From NCBI RefSeq assembly GCF_000472545.1, contig NZ_AWZV01000009.1, positions 80,874 through 144,873 of the forward strand: a stretch of 64,000 nucleotides of DNA, read 5' to 3'. The notes beneath the pieces were generated by a model. The model was not told where the DNA came from, searched no databases, and saw only the letters and a list, made by a program, of their open reading frames with translations. Shown piece after piece: positions 38,607 through 47,063 of the stretch; positions within the stretch are counted from its first letter, which is position 1, and every line of letters starts with the position of its first letter. Source of the stretch: Burkholderia sp. WSM2232. GTDB lineage: Bacteria; Pseudomonadota; Gammaproteobacteria; Burkholderiales; Burkholderiaceae. A program made the position numbers and the translations under genes.

Positions 38607-39170
38607 ATGAGCCCCAGCTTCAAACTCTCCGCCGTTCCGGTTGTCGCTTCTCTCGCTTGCGCGCTGTCTTGCGGCATGCTCGCGCCGGCCGCGCAGGCGG
38701 CCACGCCCATCACCGTGACGTCGCAATCGGCGCTCGACGGTCCGATCCGCTACACCGTTCGCGTCACGTCGAAACAGTTCGGCAATTCGCAGGAAACCCG
38801 CACGATCCGCTCGGGCCAGTCCGACGACTTTACGTGGAAGACCGTGCCGCCTGGCGGCGCCGTTCCCGTAACCGAAGCATGCCCGAACTATGCGTCGCTG
38901 CCGCTCGACGCGAACGGCGCCATGATCCGGCAGACGCAGATACGTCTCGCGCCGGTCGTCGGCGAAGACGGCACCGCAACCGTGCAACTGAACTTCCAGG
39001 CCCACAAGCCGGACGGCACGAAGACCGTCACGGCCAATGGAAAATCGCTCAAGTGTCCGAACGATGTCAGTATGAGCCAGGTGCTGCGTTTCACGATGCC
39101 GGTGAACGGCAGCACGAAAACGTTGACGCTCAGCGACGGTACGACCGTGGCGATCAGCGCGAAACGGTGA
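38607..39170 (+). CDS. Exported protein of unknown function
   Basis: A 187-residue secreted protein. The signal peptide covers about residues 1-31 (hydrophobic VVASLACALSCGMLA, cleavage near AQA-A). The mature protein looks beta-rich and has two cysteines (EACPNYAS and SLKCPNDVS) that could form a disulfide. No enzyme motif seen. GAGGTGAC lies before the ATG. I do not recognise the family with certainty. Probably periplasmic and monocistronic, converging on fetB. Confidence 0.8.
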   Translation: MSPSFKLSAVPVVASLACALSCGMLAPAAQAATPITVTSQSALDGPIRYTVRVTSKQFGNSQETRTIRSGQSDDFTWKTVPPGGAVPVTEACPNYASLPLDANGAMIRQTQIRLAPVVGEDGTATVQLNFQAHKPDGTKTVTANGKSLKCPNDVSMSQVLRFTMPVNGSTKTLTLSDGTTVAISAKR

Positions 39171-39177
39171 GGCCGAA

Positions 39178-39233
39178 CTGCCTGGCTGCCTGGCTGTGGA
39201 ACCGCAGAACCGCAGAGCCGCAGAACCGGCCGG
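39178..39233. repeat. 8-bp-period tandem array
   Basis: Seven 8-bp units in register: CTGCCTGG twice, CTGTGGAA, CCGCAGAA, CCGCAGAG, CCGCAGAA and CCGGCCGG. It lies in the 97-bp gap between two convergent genes, starting just after the stop of the exported protein. Confidence 0.7.
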
Positions 39234-39267
39234 ATGACCCCGTCTCCGGCCTGAAGCCCCGCGCGGC

Positions 39268-40077
39268 TCAGCGCCGCGCGGCGGCGGGGCGCTCGATAAG
39301 CCGCGCCGACAGAAACCGGTGCTCCGCCGAAAAGAGCCGCCGATAAGTGAGCAGCACCGCGCCCACCGTTCCGAGCGCCGACGAAGCCGCAATCAGGAAC
39401 ATGATCACGATCTGGTAGCGCACCGCCTGCAGCGGCGACTGACCGGCCAGCACCTGGCCGGTCATCATGCCCGGCAGACTCACCACGCCGACCACCGCCA
39501 TCTGGTTCAGCGTCGGCATCATGCCTGCGCGCACGGCCTGACGCGCCGGTGCCTGCGCGGCTTCCCAGCGGGTCGCGCCGAGCGCAAGCGCCATGTCCAC
39601 GCGGTCGCGCCGTGCAGTCAGTTCCTCGGTCATGCGTTCAATGCCGAGCGATACGCCCGTGAGCGTGTTGCCCAGAATCATGCCGAGTATCGGAATCGCA
39701 TACTGCGGCTCGTACCACGGGTGAATGCGGATCACGACGAAGAGCCCCACCGCGGCCACGAGCCACGAACTGACCCAGATCGACAGCACGCTGTCCGCAC
39801 GTTGTCCCCGGTAGGTGCGGGTGCCGCGTTGCGCGCCCGCGAAGCCGGCAATCAGCGTCATCGCGATCATTAACGGCAGCACGACGAACCAATGGTCGTA
39901 GCGAAACACCCAGCCGAGCACATAGCCAATGGCGAGCAACTGCACGACGGTGCGCACGCCGGCCCATGCGAGCTTGCGTTCGAGCTCGAGCTTCAGTGCG
40001 ACCGACACCACGCCGTTTACGACGATCAGCAGCGCCGCGATCGCGACGTCCCACAGACTCAGGGTTTGCAATGTCAT
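39268..40077 (-). CDS. fetB: FetB-type iron export ABC transporter permease (YbbM, UPF0014)
   Basis: A 269-residue inner-membrane protein with about seven hydrophobic segments (for example LWDVAIAALLIVVNGVVSVA and WVSSWLVAAVGLFVVIRI). Family signature regions are visible: NTLTGVSLGIERMTEEL, ALALGATRWEAAQAPARQAV and VVSLPGMMTGQVLAGQSPLQAVRYQI. In E. coli FetAB exports iron and protects from peroxide stress; that function is inferred by homology. Its start overlaps the ATPase stop by four bases. Confidence 0.93.
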   Translation of the reverse strand: MTLQTLSLWDVAIAALLIVVNGVVSVALKLELERKLAWAGVRTVVQLLAIGYVLGWVFRYDHWFVVLPLMIAMTLIAGFAGAQRGTRTYRGQRADSVLSIWVSSWLVAAVGLFVVIRIHPWYEPQYAIPILGMILGNTLTGVSLGIERMTEELTARRDRVDMALALGATRWEAAQAPARQAVRAGMMPTLNQMAVVGVVSLPGMMTGQVLAGQSPLQAVRYQIVIMFLIAASSALGTVGAVLLTYRRLFSAEHRFLSARLIERPAAARR

Positions 40078-40784
40078 CGGCTGGACTCTGTACGGGTGGG
40101 CGCAAGGGCGGGTTCATCGAGCGTCCCTGCACGCATGGTCAGATGCCGCTCGCTCATGCGCGCGGCTTGCGCGGGATCGTGCGACACCCAGATCGACGCA
40201 CGAGCGCCGCGCGCGGCGTCAAACCAGGCGCGCACGAGAGTTTCAATGGCGTGGGACGATTCGGGATCGAGCGAAGCCGTGGGTTCGTCGAGCAGCAGCA
40301 CTGGCGGCGCGAGTTGCAGTACGCGAATGAGTGCAGTGATCTGTGCTTCGCCCCCTGACAGTTCGCTCGCCCGTTTGTCGAGGAAGTCGCTGCTGCGGCC
40401 CGCCTGTGCGACGAGACTCGCGGCGTAATCGCGATCAAAGCGCACGTCGCGATAGGCGCGCAACTCGAACGGATAACACAGGTTGTCTTCCACGCTGCCG
40501 TCGAGCAGCGCGGGCCGCTGCCGGATATACGCGACATTGCGCCGGTACGCCGGAATCGCGGCCCGGCTGACGGGCGCTCCACGCCACAGGATGGCGCCGG
40601 CGTCGAGCGGATCGAGCAGCGCCAGCGCGCGCAGGAACACGCTCTTGCCCGAACCCGACGGACCGGTGATAGCCACGCGCTCGCCCGCACTGAGCGCGAA
40701 ACGGGTGGACTGCAACAGCGTCTGGCCGCTTAAGGCGTCGCGCCGGACAATGCCGTCGGCAAGAACAAGCGGAATCTGAGTCAT
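40074..40784 (-). CDS. fetA: FetA-type ABC transporter ATP-binding protein (YbbL)
   Basis: A 236-residue ATPase for the FetB permease. Walker A is GPSGSGKSVFLRAL, the Q-loop is in AYIRQRPALLDGSV, the signature is LSGGEAQITALIRVLQ, and Walker B is VLLLDEPTASLDPE, with the switch His in IWVSHDPAQAARMSE. It is first in a two-gene operon with fetB and divergent from the AsmA gene. No strong ribosome site is seen before the ATG. Confidence 0.93.
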   Translation of the reverse strand: MTQIPLVLADGIVRRDALSGQTLLQSTRFALSAGERVAITGPSGSGKSVFLRALALLDPLDAGAILWRGAPVSRAAIPAYRRNVAYIRQRPALLDGSVEDNLCYPFELRAYRDVRFDRDYAASLVAQAGRSSDFLDKRASELSGGEAQITALIRVLQLAPPVLLLDEPTASLDPESSHAIETLVRAWFDAARGARASIWVSHDPAQAARMSERHLTMRAGTLDEPALAPTRTESSR

Positions 40785-40918
40785 GAAAACGAAGGAGGCG
40801 CGTTAAGCATGGTGAGCGATGCAGCATGATAGGGGCAACAGCGTAGCCGCGCACTCGACCCGCGGGCACAATATCTGCTGCACGACCCACAACCAAGAAA
40901 AACTCGCGGGAGCGTTTG

Positions 40919-43474
40919 ATGGCAGGGTCGAGCACAATCGGAAGACGGATCGGCAAAATCGTCGCATGGATCGTGGCGATCATCGTGATTCTCGTGATTG
41001 CGCTCACCGTTTTCATCCTGACCTTCGACTGGAATCGCGCCCGCCCCTACGTCAATGACAAGGTCACGCAGGCCATCGGCCGCCAGTTCACGATCAATGG
41101 CGACCTGCGGGTCGGCTTGCGTCATCCGGTCGGCGAGACGGGCTGGAAAAGCTGGGTGCCCTGGCCGCGCTTTTCGGCGGCCAATATCACGATTGCCAAC
41201 CCGGACTGGGCGAAGCGCCCGCAGTTCGCGACCCTCGACGAAATCGATTTCCAGGTGAAGGTGCTGCCGCTCCTCGCGCACGACATCGTGATTCCGGCGA
41301 TCAACCTCGTGAATCCGTCCGTCGATCTCGAACGCATGATGGATGGCCGCAACAACTGGACGTTCGAGCTTCCGAAGTCGAAGACGCCGTCGCAATGGAA
41401 ATTGCAATTGCATGACATCGTGTTCGCGAAGGGCAACATTGCGCTTTCTGACGAGCAGAAGAAAGTCGACGCGCAAATGGTGGTCGATACGCTCGGCCAG
41501 CCCATCCCGATTGGCGAGGCGTTGAAGCAGCAGGAACAGGCATCGCGCAAGGCATCGGCCGAGGCGGTGGGCAAGGAAGGCGCGAAGAAGCTCGGCGCGC
41601 AGGCAGATGCGCAGGCGGCGTCGGCGGCCTCCGCTGCTGCGGCGGCCGCGGCCTCCGGGGCGTCGTCGACGGATATTCATGCGTCGGGCACGACGGCGGC
41701 CACGGGCGCTTCGGGCGGGCTCGTCGCGGGCGGCTCGAAGGGCGCAAGTGCTGTGACAGGCGCAAGCGGCGCGGCGCTCGCCTCGGCGTCGGGCGCGCAG
41801 AGCGCGAGCGCAGCCAGCGTGGTCAGCGGGACCAGCGACGCGAGCGGAGCAAGCGCCACCACGGCGGCCAGCGGTCGCCCTCGCGACATCCCGCCTTACG
41901 CGATTGGCTGGACCCTCAAAGGCACGTACAACAAGACGCCGGTCTCGGGCAGCGGCAAGGTGGGCGGCGTGCTCGCGCTCCAGGACGCGAACCGGCCGTT
42001 TCCCGTGCAGGCGGACGTCAAAGCGGGCGATCTGCATGTGGGCCTCGTGGGCACGGTCACCGACCCGGCGCATCTGGCCGCCGTCGACCTGCGCCTGTGG
42101 GTGCAGGGCAGCAGCATGGCAAAGCTCTATTCGCTGACGGGCGTGACCTTGCCCGACACGCCGCCTTATGCCACCGAGGGACGGTTCGTCGGCCAGTTCA
42201 AGACGACCGGCAACGTGTTCAAGTATGAAAACTTTACAGGACGTGTGGGCGGCAGCGACCTGAACGGCTCGCTCATCTACACGGCGCGTCAACCGCGCCC
42301 GCTGCTGCAAGGCCAACTCGAGTCCCGTCTGCTGCAGTTCTCCGACCTCGCGCCTGTGATCGGCGCCGACTCCAACGCGAGTAAGGCCAAGCGTGGCGAT
42401 GGGACGATGCAGCCGTCGAGCAAGGCACTGCCGGTCGAAGAATTCCGCACCGACCGCTGGAAGGCGATCGACGCGGACGTGAAATTCACCGGCCGGCGCA
42501 TCGTCAAGAACGCCGATCTGCCTATCACCGATCTGTATACGCACATTGTGATGACCAACGGCGTGCTCTCACTCGAGCCGCTGAAATTCGGCGTGGCCGG
42601 CGGCACGCTCGCTTCCAACATTCATCTGGACGGCAGCGGCGCGCCGCTCAAGGCCCGCTTTGCGACCGCCGCGCGGCATCTCAAGCTGAAACAACTGTTC
42701 CCCAACTTCAAGACGATGCAGAACGCGCTCGGCGAAATCAACGGCGACGCCGCGCTCACTGCAACGGGCAATTCGCCGGCCGCGCTCGCCGCGACCTCGA
42801 ACGGGGAGGTGAAGGCGCTCGTCACGGAAGGCACCGTGAGCCGTCTGCTGATGGAAGCCGCGGGTCTGAACGTGGCCAACGTTGTCTATGAGAAGCTGTT
42901 CGGCAATCGCGACGTGAAGATCAACTGCGCGGCCGCCGACTTTGTCGCGACCGACGGCGTGCTCGAGTCGCGCGTGTTCGCACTCGACACGGACGATGCG
43001 GTGATCGACATCGACGGCCACGTCAACATGCGCGACGAAACGATGGACCTCGGCGTACATCCGCACACGAAGGGTTTCCGCGTGTTTTCGCTGCGCTCGC
43101 CGCTGTATGCGAAGGGCACGTTCAAGAACCCGCACGTCGGTGTGAATGCCGCCGCGCTCGCGTTGCGGGGCGGCGCTGCAGTGGGTCTCGGTCTGGTCAA
43201 TCCATTTGCCGCGCTGCTGCCCTTGCTCGCGCCGAGCAACAACAAGCCGTTGCCGTGTGCCCAGTTGCTGTCGCAGGTGCGTCAGGCGCCGAAGGCGCCG
43301 CCGCCTGGCAGCAAACAGCCACCCAAGCCCGCCATTTCCCTCGAGGGCGCGCCGGTCAACAAGCGCTCATCTGGCGAAGCCGCGGCTTCCGCGCCCACGT
43401 CCGCGTCTGCACCGGCCGGTCGCAAGGCAGTCCCTGCGTCGCCGGCGAGCGCAGCCGAATACAAGGGAAGCTGA
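40919..43474 (+). CDS. AsmA family protein with long Ala/Ser/Gly insert
   Basis: An 851-residue inner-membrane-anchored protein of the AsmA/bridge-like lipid-transport group. One N-terminal transmembrane helix (IVAWIVAIIVILVIALTVFI) is followed by the AsmA domain (DWNRARPYVNDKVTQAIGRQ, DLRVGLRHPVGETGW) and a conserved C-terminal part (FSLRSPLYAKGTFKNPHVGV). Residues about 220-320 are an unusual low-complexity Ala/Ser/Gly stretch interrupting the domain, and the last ~70 residues are Pro/Ala-rich. The ATG has GGGAGC upstream; a TTG one codon earlier is rejected. The role in envelope lipid homeostasis is inferred. Confidence 0.93.
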   Translation: MAGSSTIGRRIGKIVAWIVAIIVILVIALTVFILTFDWNRARPYVNDKVTQAIGRQFTINGDLRVGLRHPVGETGWKSWVPWPRFSAANITIANPDWAKRPQFATLDEIDFQVKVLPLLAHDIVIPAINLVNPSVDLERMMDGRNNWTFELPKSKTPSQWKLQLHDIVFAKGNIALSDEQKKVDAQMVVDTLGQPIPIGEALKQQEQASRKASAEAVGKEGAKKLGAQADAQAASAASAAAAAAASGASSTDIHASGTTAATGASGGLVAGGSKGASAVTGASGAALASASGAQSASAASVVSGTSDASGASATTAASGRPRDIPPYAIGWTLKGTYNKTPVSGSGKVGGVLALQDANRPFPVQADVKAGDLHVGLVGTVTDPAHLAAVDLRLWVQGSSMAKLYSLTGVTLPDTPPYATEGRFVGQFKTTGNVFKYENFTGRVGGSDLNGSLIYTARQPRPLLQGQLESRLLQFSDLAPVIGADSNASKAKRGDGTMQPSSKALPVEEFRTDRWKAIDADVKFTGRRIVKNADLPITDLYTHIVMTNGVLSLEPLKFGVAGGTLASNIHLDGSGAPLKARFATAARHLKLKQLFPNFKTMQNALGEINGDAALTATGNSPAALAATSNGEVKALVTEGTVSRLLMEAAGLNVANVVYEKLFGNRDVKINCAAADFVATDGVLESRVFALDTDDAVIDIDGHVNMRDETMDLGVHPHTKGFRVFSLRSPLYAKGTFKNPHVGVNAAALALRGGAAVGLGLVNPFAALLPLLAPSNNKPLPCAQLLSQVRQAPKAPPPGSKQPPKPAISLEGAPVNKRSSGEAAASAPTSASAPAGRKAVPASPASAAEYKGS

Positions 43475-43566
43475 TGCACTTCCTCAGCGCAGACTCGTTG
43501 AGCTGGATGTTTGGCGGCGGCCTTTCTTTTGTCTTTCTATGGCTGATCAGCGTGCCTTCAACCTGA
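43474..43566 (+). CDS. Possible 30-residue membrane peptide overlapping the AsmA stop
   Basis: An ATG that shares its A with the AsmA stop codon (TGATG) opens a 30-codon frame, MHFLSADSLSWMFGG... ending LISVPST. The middle, FGGGLSFVFLWLISV, would span a membrane. The TGATG arrangement is typical of re-initiation coupling. Against it: it is very short, has no known family, and lies in a region without further evidence. I offer it as a candidate only. Confidence 0.3.
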   Translation: MHFLSADSLSWMFGGGLSFVFLWLISVPST

Positions 43567-43715
43567 CGGCGACGTGAATGCAGGCGAGCCGCTAGCGCAG
43601 CCCAGCAGGTCGCCGTGCGGTGCCAGCGCGGCGGAATGTAGACGAGGCAGAACGTGAGCTGGGCGGCGATTGGATTGCGGCACAGCGAAGGCAAACGGAA
43701 AGACATACGGAAATG

Positions 43716-43741
43716 AAAACGCGGCGCCTATGAGCGCCGCG
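43716..43741 (-). terminator. Rho-independent terminator for the minus-strand hypothetical gene
   Basis: A perfect 8-bp stem CGCGGCGC/GCGCCGCG with a 6-base loop, followed on the minus strand by TTTT. It begins about 20 bp after the stop of the small gene. The rest of the 43567-43715 gap shows nothing recognisable. Confidence 0.8.
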
Positions 43742-43760
43742 CGTCGGAAATCCACACGCC

Positions 43761-44207
43761 TTATCGCAACGAGCGCGGTGTGGCGTCGCCTGCTGCGTCC
43801 TGCCGCCGAACGCCGCGACGCGCGCCCACGCGTGTCGCACCGAATTCGGTCAGAATCCTGCCGCGGGCGCGGCTTGCGAAAACAAGAAAGCCGAAGCCGT
43901 CGGCTTCATACCAGTAACCGCCGTTCTCGAGGCCGTCGAGCGGTTGTTCCAGTGCATTGGTAATGGATTCGATGCAGCGCCGCCGCAGTTCCGCCGCAGC
44001 CGGGTAGGGCGGATGCGCGCCGCGCACGCTGCACAGAAGCACGTCGAGTCCGGGCAACACGTGCGCATAAAGAACCGGCTCGTCTTGGGCCCGAGCACGC
44101 GCGATCTTGGTGTCGAGTTGACCGAAGGGCTTGAAATGCCGCAGTACCGCGAGGAACGACTCATCGCCGTCCACCTTCGCGCGTCTACGCTTTTTCGGGA
44201 AGGACAT
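43761..44207 (-). CDS. Small conserved-looking protein of unknown function
   Basis: A protein of about 148 residues. The N-terminus is very basic (MSFPKKRRRAKVDGDES); the rest looks folded, with FLAVLRHFKPFGQLDTKIAR, YAHVLPGLDVLLCSVRGAHP and GGYWYEADGFGFLVFASRARG. No signal peptide or membrane helix is apparent from this start, and no family is recognised. An upstream in-frame ATG (MRTLRFLQFFFRRIF) has a GGGAG site at good spacing and would add 15 residues; the choice is open. A proper terminator follows, supporting a real gene. Confidence 0.7.
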   Translation of the reverse strand: MSFPKKRRRAKVDGDESFLAVLRHFKPFGQLDTKIARARAQDEPVLYAHVLPGLDVLLCSVRGAHPPYPAAAELRRRCIESITNALEQPLDGLENGGYWYEADGFGFLVFASRARGRILTEFGATRVGARRGVRRQDAAGDATPRSLR

Positions 44208-44585
44208 AAAAATTCGCCTGAAAAAGAATTGCAAGAAACGCAGCGTCCTCATGCGACAACTCCCGGCTTCGCGCGCCGCACGTCGATCTTTTATAGCATA
44301 CGACAAGGCCGGATTCACGATGATTCGACGATCCCGCCGCCTCACCGCTTCCCGCACGAATCATGCCGAACCGCCTCGCCGCGCGCTTTCGCATTCCAGC
44401 ACATCTGACTCCATCATAGACGCACGACGCGCCGAAAAAACATCTTGCACCAATAAAAAAGTCATTTTTATGTGGGCCGGCGCAATCCGGCCTCACGTTG
44501 AAATCTTGCCGATTCACGTCGATAATGGCCCGTCCGGCTGGCGGTTCCCGCGAGCCGCCGCGGCTTGAACGACCTTCGGGCGAAC

Positions 44586-46196
44586 ATGAAATTAGTCACC
44601 AAGGGTCTGCTGCTGATCGCCGTGCCCAGCCTCGTCGAACTGGCGCTTCTCGGCGTCGTCTTCGACACGCAGGAGCAGACAGCGCAGGCCGCGCAATGGG
44701 TTACCACCAGCAAGCAGATTCTCTATCAGTCGTCGGCGCTTGCCGATCCGCTGCTGCGTCAGGCCGCCCGCGTGCGAACCGGCATGGTGATCGGCGACGC
44801 ATCGCTACTCGAACGGCATACGGTGTGGATCGACATGAGCGACCGTCTGTCGAAGCTCGACGCGCTGGTTGCCGACACGCCGCAACAGGCAGAGCGTGTC
44901 CATAAGATGAGACGCGCGATCGACGCCTATCGCGCGCAGACCGTGACCGTTGCACAGGCGTTGCACGACGGCCGCAGCGGCGGCTCGCTCGCCGCGCTGG
45001 AAAGTGGTGCGCTGCCGCAGCCGATCGTGGCGTTTCGCGACGAACTCGCGGCATTCGGCGAAGAGGCCTCGCGTCTGGATGGTGAGCGCTCGGTGGCGCT
45101 CGCGCGGCGCCGCGCGCGTCAGCAATACGCATTGATCGCGGCCGTTATCGGGTCCATGCTGATCTGGGCGGGCACCGCAGTCGTGTTCGCGCGCAGCATC
45201 GGGCGGCGTTTCGAGGTGTTGACCGATAACGCGGAGCGCCTCGGCAAAGGGCGCCCGCTTGCTGCCCGCCTGTCCGGCACGGACGAAATCGCGGCGCTCG
45301 ACGCCGTGCTGCACCAGACCGGCGCGCGCCTGCGCGAGGCGGAAGCCGAGCAGGCATCGCTCAAGCAGCGTCTCGAAGCGCGGGCGCATGAACTGGCCGG
45401 CGTCAATGAGGAACTGCGCCAGGAGACGCAAGACAATGAAATGTTCATCTATAGCGTGTCGCATGATCTGCGCTCGCCACTCGTGAACCTGCAAGGGTTC
45501 TCGAAGGAGTTGCAGGTTTCGTGCGACGAGTTGGACCGCATTGTCGTGGAAGCGCGCCTGCCGGTAGCGGAACACAAACGCATGGCGGATATTCTCGACG
45601 GCGACGTGCGCGAATCCCTGCAATACTTGCGAGGTGCGGTCACGCAGGCGGCGGCGATCATCGAGGCGCTGCTGCGCATTTCGCGCGCGGGCCGGCTCGA
45701 ATACCAGTGGCAACGGGTGAGCGTCGCGCGTCTGGTGATGCGCGTCGTAGACAATCTGCAAGGCGTGATTGAGGAGCGCGGCGCGGCCGTCACAGTGCGC
45801 GATTTGCCGCCCGCATGGGGCGACCCGGCTGCGCTCGAACAGATCTTCAGCAACCTGATCGGCAATGCGTTGACTTATCTCGACCCGGCGCGCAGCGGGC
45901 GCATAGAAATCGGCGCGCTGGAGCCTGAACCTGTCGAGGGAAACGACCCGCGCGCGATACGCATGCGCACTTACTATGTGCGCGACAACGGCCTCGGCAT
46001 TCCGGCCGCCTATATGTCGAAGGTGTTCCGCGCGTTTCAGCGGCTGCACGTGGAGGTGGCGGGCGGCGACGGAGTCGGTCTGGCGGTGGTGCGGCGCACG
46101 GTGGAGCGGCATGGCGGCCGCGTGTGGGTGGAGTCCGCTGAAGGCGCGGGCTCGACCTTTTTCGTCGTGCTGCCGGAACAGCCCGCACGGCTCTGA
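44586..46196 (+). CDS. Membrane sensor histidine kinase with CHASE3-like input domain
   Basis: A 536-residue kinase. TM1 is about residues 8-26; the extracytoplasmic region (30-175) is all-helical and resembles CHASE3 (QAAQWVTTSKQILYQSSALAD, RVHKMRRAIDAYR); TM2 is 181-203; a HAMP-like segment and a coiled coil follow. The phospho-acceptor is His293 in FIYSVSHDLRSPLVNLQGF. The ATPase domain has ALEQIFSNLIGNALTYLD, the G1 box YYVRDNGLGIPAAYM and VGLAVVRRTVERHGG. An in-frame TTG seven codons upstream is the alternative start. Bacteriophytochrome-type kinases share this SHDLRSPL layout. Followed by a response regulator and a hybrid kinase. Confidence 0.93.
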   Translation: MKLVTKGLLLIAVPSLVELALLGVVFDTQEQTAQAAQWVTTSKQILYQSSALADPLLRQAARVRTGMVIGDASLLERHTVWIDMSDRLSKLDALVADTPQQAERVHKMRRAIDAYRAQTVTVAQALHDGRSGGSLAALESGALPQPIVAFRDELAAFGEEASRLDGERSVALARRRARQQYALIAAVIGSMLIWAGTAVVFARSIGRRFEVLTDNAERLGKGRPLAARLSGTDEIAALDAVLHQTGARLREAEAEQASLKQRLEARAHELAGVNEELRQETQDNEMFIYSVSHDLRSPLVNLQGFSKELQVSCDELDRIVVEARLPVAEHKRMADILDGDVRESLQYLRGAVTQAAAIIEALLRISRAGRLEYQWQRVSVARLVMRVVDNLQGVIEERGAAVTVRDLPPAWGDPAALEQIFSNLIGNALTYLDPARSGRIEIGALEPEPVEGNDPRAIRMRTYYVRDNGLGIPAAYMSKVFRAFQRLHVEVAGGDGVGLAVVRRTVERHGGRVWVESAEGAGSTFFVVLPEQPARL

Positions 46197-46336
46197 ACTT
46201 GCAGGGCACAATGAATAAAGGCCACGGCGCATCATGACTTATCTGCACGACGGTGAGCGCGGCCTCGCCGCAAGGCGCAAGGGGACGAGGCGCAGGCCGG
46301 CAACGAGCGGGGCACGAATTCGGCGCAAGTGAGGGC

Positions 46337-46501
46337 GTCAACCAGGCTTCCACCACGCATTGTCCAGGCATCAACCAGGTAACAAGCAGGCAACAAGCAG
46401 GCAACAAGCAGGCAACAATCACGCATCAACCACGCAACAAGCAGGCATCAACCACGCAACAACCACGCATCAACCGCGCATCAACCACGCATCAACCCGC
46501 G
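46337..46501. repeat. 11-bp tandem array between kinase and response regulator genes
   Basis: Fifteen 11-bp units in register. The central units are AACAAGCAGGC (four exact copies) and ATCAACCACGC (three exact copies), with mixed units such as AACAACCACGC; the first three are divergent. It occupies half of the 330-bp gap between the two signalling genes and ends 25 bp before the response regulator ATG, whose GGAGG ribosome site is just outside. The earlier part of the gap (46197-46336) shows nothing recognisable. Confidence 0.92.
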
Positions 46502-46526
46502 CACGAACTGGGACAACGGAGGGCAT

Positions 46527-47012
46527 ATGAGTCACGGGGAAACGGTCAGCATCGTCCTCATCGAAGACGACGACGGCCATGCCACGCTCGTCGAGCGCAA
46601 TCTGCGCCGTGCCGGTATTTCGAATGGTTTCATGCGCTTTCGCGATGGCCAGCAGGCTCTCGATTACTTCTTCGGCACAGACCCGCAAGGCGGGAGCACG
46701 CCCGGTGCGCATCCGCAACCGGAAGATCTGAGGAATTCCGTCGTGCTCCTCGATCTCAAGATGCCACGCGTGGACGGTTTCGAGGTGTTGCGGCGCCTGA
46801 AGGAGTCGCCGCAAACCGCGCCGGTGCCCGTGATCGTGCTGACCACCACCGACGATCCACGCGAAATCGCGCGCTGCTATGAACTCGGCTGCAATGTCTA
46901 CATTACCAAGCCGGTCGAGTACGATGCATTCATAGAGGCGGTGCGTCGGCTCGGATTCTTCCTGCAGGTGGTCAAGCTGCCGTCGGGGCATCGCTTCGCG
47001 CCACCATCATGA
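46527..47012 (+). CDS. Single-domain response regulator (Rcp1-like)
   Basis: A 161-residue receiver without an output domain. Acidic residues are in VLIEDDDGHATLVERNL, the phospho-acceptor is Asp76 in VVLLDLKMPRVDGFEVL, the Thr is in VIVLTTTDDPRE and the conserved Lys128 is in VYITKPVEYDAF. It has the 15-20 residue insertion and TTTDDPREI pattern common in Rcp1-type receivers that partner phytochrome-like kinases. A GGAGG site precedes the ATG. It probably takes phosphate from the kinase upstream. Confidence 0.94.
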   Translation: MSHGETVSIVLIEDDDGHATLVERNLRRAGISNGFMRFRDGQQALDYFFGTDPQGGSTPGAHPQPEDLRNSVVLLDLKMPRVDGFEVLRRLKESPQTAPVPVIVLTTTDDPREIARCYELGCNVYITKPVEYDAFIEAVRRLGFFLQVVKLPSGHRFAPPS

Positions 47013-47063
47013 CGCGCGCCGATTGTTCACATACTCTATAGACCTAACACACGAAGATCGCGC

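Noticed and set aside
40919..43474. Frameshift or fusion in the AsmA gene because of the odd Ala/Ser/Gly region
   Set aside because: Family sequence continues in the same frame on both sides, so it is an in-frame low-complexity insert.
44440..44475. TTGCAC with downstream TATG as a promoter for the membrane kinase
   Set aside because: The -10 match is poor; the region is AT-rich (with AAAAAA-GTCA-TTTTT) but no specific promoter can be supported.
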